A stretch of 6,342 nucleotides of DNA from Patescibacteria group bacterium. GTDB taxonomy: Bacteria > Patescibacteriota > Minisyncoccia > Moranbacterales > UBA1568. Position 1 is the stretch's first letter. Every line of letters starts with the position of its first letter. The stretch covers positions 1 through 6,342 of the forward strand of contig JAUPWI010000074.1 of NCBI GenBank assembly GCA_030916545.1. Reading direction: 5' to 3'. The notes under the pieces are model-generated. The model saw only the letters and a list, made by a program, of their open reading frames with translations, was not told the DNA's origin and made no database searches. A program made the translations under genes and the position numbers. Of this stretch, positions 4,689 to 6,342 are shown one piece after another.

Positions 4689-5474
4689 ATGTCTCAAATT
4701 TTAGGATTTGTCAATCAGAAGGGAGGTGTCGGGAAAACGACATCGACGATTAACGTGGCCCGTTATCTGGCTGAATTCGGTAAGCGCGTATTGTTGGTCG
4801 ATCTGGATCCGCAGGGGAATGCTTCTTCGGGTCTCGGTATCGAGAAGGAGGGGATCGAGAAGAATCTCTACCATGCGATGATCATGGGCGCTCCTCCCCA
4901 AGAAATCATCTACGCGACCGATACGGAAGGGTTGCATATCATTCCGGCCGCGCAGGATCTGGCAGGGGCAGAGATAGAGATGATTCATCTTGATGGACGT
5001 GAGTTTCGTTTACATAATGTGTTACGAGTACTTCGTCCGCACTATGATTACATTTTGATTGATAGTCCTCCTTCCCTTGGTCTCTTGACTATTAACGGTT
5101 TGGTGGCGAGTGATGGGGTCATCGTTCCGGTGCAGACCGAGTATTACGCGCTCGAAGGATTGTCACAGCTGCTCGGGACCATCGATTTGGTCCGGGAACG
5201 TCTGCAGCCCGAATTGAAAATTTTCGGAGCTCTTCTGACCTTATATGATCGACGGAATCGTCTGGCTCGACAGGTAGTCAATGAGGTCCGTGCGCATTTC
5301 CCGGGGCCGGTATTCGAAAATGTCATCCCTCGCTCGGTCCGTCTCGCCGAGGCTCCGTCATTCGGGAAATCGATCCTCGATTTCGATGCCTTTTCCAAAG
5401 GAGCCCGTGCTTATAAGGGGGTGGCTCGTGAAATCATCGCTCGGGAACCGCCCGTGGAGACGGAAGAAGAGTGA
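4689..5474 (+). CDS. parA: Chromosome-partitioning ATPase ParA/Soj
   Basis: 261 residues, the normal size for chromosomal ParA/Soj. It is a deviant Walker-type ATPase that binds DNA as an ATP dimer on the nucleoid and is stimulated by ParB to move the origin region. Motifs: KGGVGKTTS (11-19) with the signature lysine K11 and the phosphate-binding K16, the A' box VDLDPQGN (37-44), and Walker B YILIDSPPS (121-129). It starts directly at MSQILGFVNQKGG, without the N-terminal helix-turn-helix of plasmid type Ia ParA, which supports a chromosomal protein. The ATG at 4689 has no clear ribosome binding site, but the promoter lies about 40 bases upstream. parB follows 95 bases downstream on the same strand, the usual order. 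Identification is very secure. Confidence 0.96.
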   Translation: MSQILGFVNQKGGVGKTTSTINVARYLAEFGKRVLLVDLDPQGNASSGLGIEKEGIEKNLYHAMIMGAPPQEIIYATDTEGLHIIPAAQDLAGAEIEMIHLDGREFRLHNVLRVLRPHYDYILIDSPPSLGLLTINGLVASDGVIVPVQTEYYALEGLSQLLGTIDLVRERLQPELKIFGALLTLYDRRNRLARQVVNEVRAHFPGPVFENVIPRSVRLAEAPSFGKSILDFDAFSKGARAYKGVAREIIAREPPVETEEE

Positions 5475-5486
5475 ATGGCGGACGGT

Positions 5487-5529
5487 ATCGGATGATTCGG
5501 GGGGGAGTTGATGATTCAGTCATTCCGAT
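5487..5529. repeat. Imperfect inverted repeat between parA and parB
   Basis: ATCGGATGA (5487-5495) pairs with TCA (5520-5522) and TCCGAT (5524-5529), with one bulged T, across a 24-base loop that contains a run of G's. It could be a structured leader element of parB. There is no T-run after it, so it does not look like a terminator. Weak evidence only. Confidence 0.35.
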
Positions 5530-5569
5530 CTAAGATAAGAGCAATCCTGGGTGGAGTAAAAGAAAAAAT

Positions 5570-6342
5570 ATGGCACAGCAATATGGGTTAGGGCGCGGAC
5601 TTTCTTCGCTCATTCCACCTAAAAAACCGGAAATGTCGGGCGTTCCTCAGAATGCGGCGGGGAGTCAGAATGTAAATCCCTCCGTTTCATCGCCTCAGCC
5701 TGTCGTGAAGCAGTCAGCTTCCCAATCACCTTTTGTCATCAATCCGGTACAGCGGGCGGGTATGCCGGAAGTGGATTCCCCAGTCGTTCCGAAAGTCGTT
5801 TCCCGGGCGGAACCGATCGTACCTTCCCGTTCGGAAGTCGTTCTGCCATCGGAAGAGGTGATTCCGGAGAAGCCGGCGATCCCGGTACCTCCCGTTTCCG
5901 CCGTACCTGCTCCCACACCTCTTCGCACGCGTTTCGACCAAGGAAGCATCACGAACGCATCGCTTCACAAGATCGTCCCGAATCCGGAGCAGCCTCGGAC
6001 TCAATTCGATAAGGAGAAATTGGCCGAATTGGCGCAATCTATCAAAGAGCATGGCATACTTCAGCCGCTCGTGGTCACGCGCAGCGGAGACGGGTACGAG
6101 CTGATCGCCGGTGAGCGTCGATTGCAGGCGGCGAAACTCGCGGGTCTGACGGAAGTGCCCGTCATCATCCGGAGCGCGGATGAACGGACTAAGCTCGAGC
6201 TCGCCATCATTGAGAATACTCAGCGGCACAACTTGAATCCGATCGAAGAGGCCAAAGCATATTTACGATTGATGGAAGAATACGGATTACATCAAGAAGA
6301 AGTGGCAAAAAAAATGGGCAAGAGCCGAAGTTTAGTAGCAAA
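5570..6342 (+). CDS. parB: Chromosome-partitioning protein ParB, 3'-truncated by the window
   Basis: 257 whole codons are visible. ParB is a CTP-dependent DNA clamp that loads at parS sites, spreads, and activates ParA. The N-terminus MAQQYGLGRGLSSLIP carries the GLGRGL motif by which ParB peptides contact ParA. Residues ~18-122 are a long low-complexity linker rich in Pro, Val and Ser. The ParB/Srx fold starts near T128 (LHKIVPNPEQPR). CTP-binding motifs are GERRLQAA (181-188, more often GERRxRA) and ENTQRHNLNPIEEA (215-228). The window ends in the helix-turn-helix (HQEEVAKKMGKSRSLVA), so the rest of the DNA-binding and dimer domains is missing. The start is the ATG 13 bases after GGAG (5553-5556), a loose ribosome binding site. 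It is probably cotranscribed with parA. No parS-like 16-mer was seen in the window. Confidence 0.96.
   Translation, partial: MAQQYGLGRGLSSLIPPKKPEMSGVPQNAAGSQNVNPSVSSPQPVVKQSASQSPFVINPVQRAGMPEVDSPVVPKVVSRAEPIVPSRSEVVLPSEEVIPEKPAIPVPPVSAVPAPTPLRTRFDQGSITNASLHKIVPNPEQPRTQFDKEKLAELAQSIKEHGILQPLVVTRSGDGYELIAGERRLQAAKLAGLTEVPVIIRSADERTKLELAIIENTQRHNLNPIEEAKAYLRLMEEYGLHQEEVAKKMGKSRSLVA

Overview
This window looks like bacterial chromosome and carries housekeeping genes. Candidate Phyla Radiation (Patescibacteria, Parcubacteria-like) is my best guess for the host, with moderate confidence. The reasons are a short stand-alone GIY-YIG protein of the kind common there, small palindromic hairpins, tRNA-Leu without an encoded CCA, and almost no Shine-Dalgarno motifs. 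TGA acts as a normal stop at the end of glmS, which argues against the UGA-recoded lineages (Gracilibacteria, Absconditabacteria). The phylum is an inference, because no marker gene was compared.

Layout. (1) 1-1635, + strand: glmS without its first ~65-70 codons. (2) 1636-1983: a non-coding spacer with one clear long hairpin (1671-1743), a degraded relative of it (1759-1826) and a pyrimidine-rich direct repeat. (3) 1984-4028, + strand: a tight run of a DnaQ-type exonuclease, a PAP2 phosphatase and folD, with gaps of 10 and 13 bases. It is closed by a strong terminator that overlaps the folD stop and should also work on the other strand. (4) 4059-4462, - strand: the most unusual part. Read in its own direction it is a 31-nt 5' fragment of tRNA-Leu interrupted by two related 19-nt hairpins, then a small GIY-YIG nuclease gene, then an intact tRNA-Leu(CAA) starting 6 nt after the nuclease stop. 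(5) 4480-4566: a second clear copy of the long hairpin. (6) 4608-4647: two interleaved divergent promoters, one for parA and one for the nuclease-tRNA unit. (7) 4689-6342, + strand: parA and a parB that runs off the window.

The housekeeping genes cover cell-wall precursor supply (glmS for glucosamine-6-phosphate, PAP2 possibly for lipid-carrier recycling), one-carbon metabolism (folD, with an unusual cofactor-binding half), DNA processing (the exonuclease) and chromosome segregation (parAB). The candidate new system is the nuclease-tRNA cassette. The tRNA fragment stops exactly where the anticodon loop begins, and an intact tRNA lies directly behind the nuclease gene. This looks like the footprint of an element that inserted into a tRNA-Leu gene at the anticodon loop and left a working tRNA behind. 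The second unusual signal is the hairpin family: two copies have unrelated arm sequences that still pair, around a similar core.
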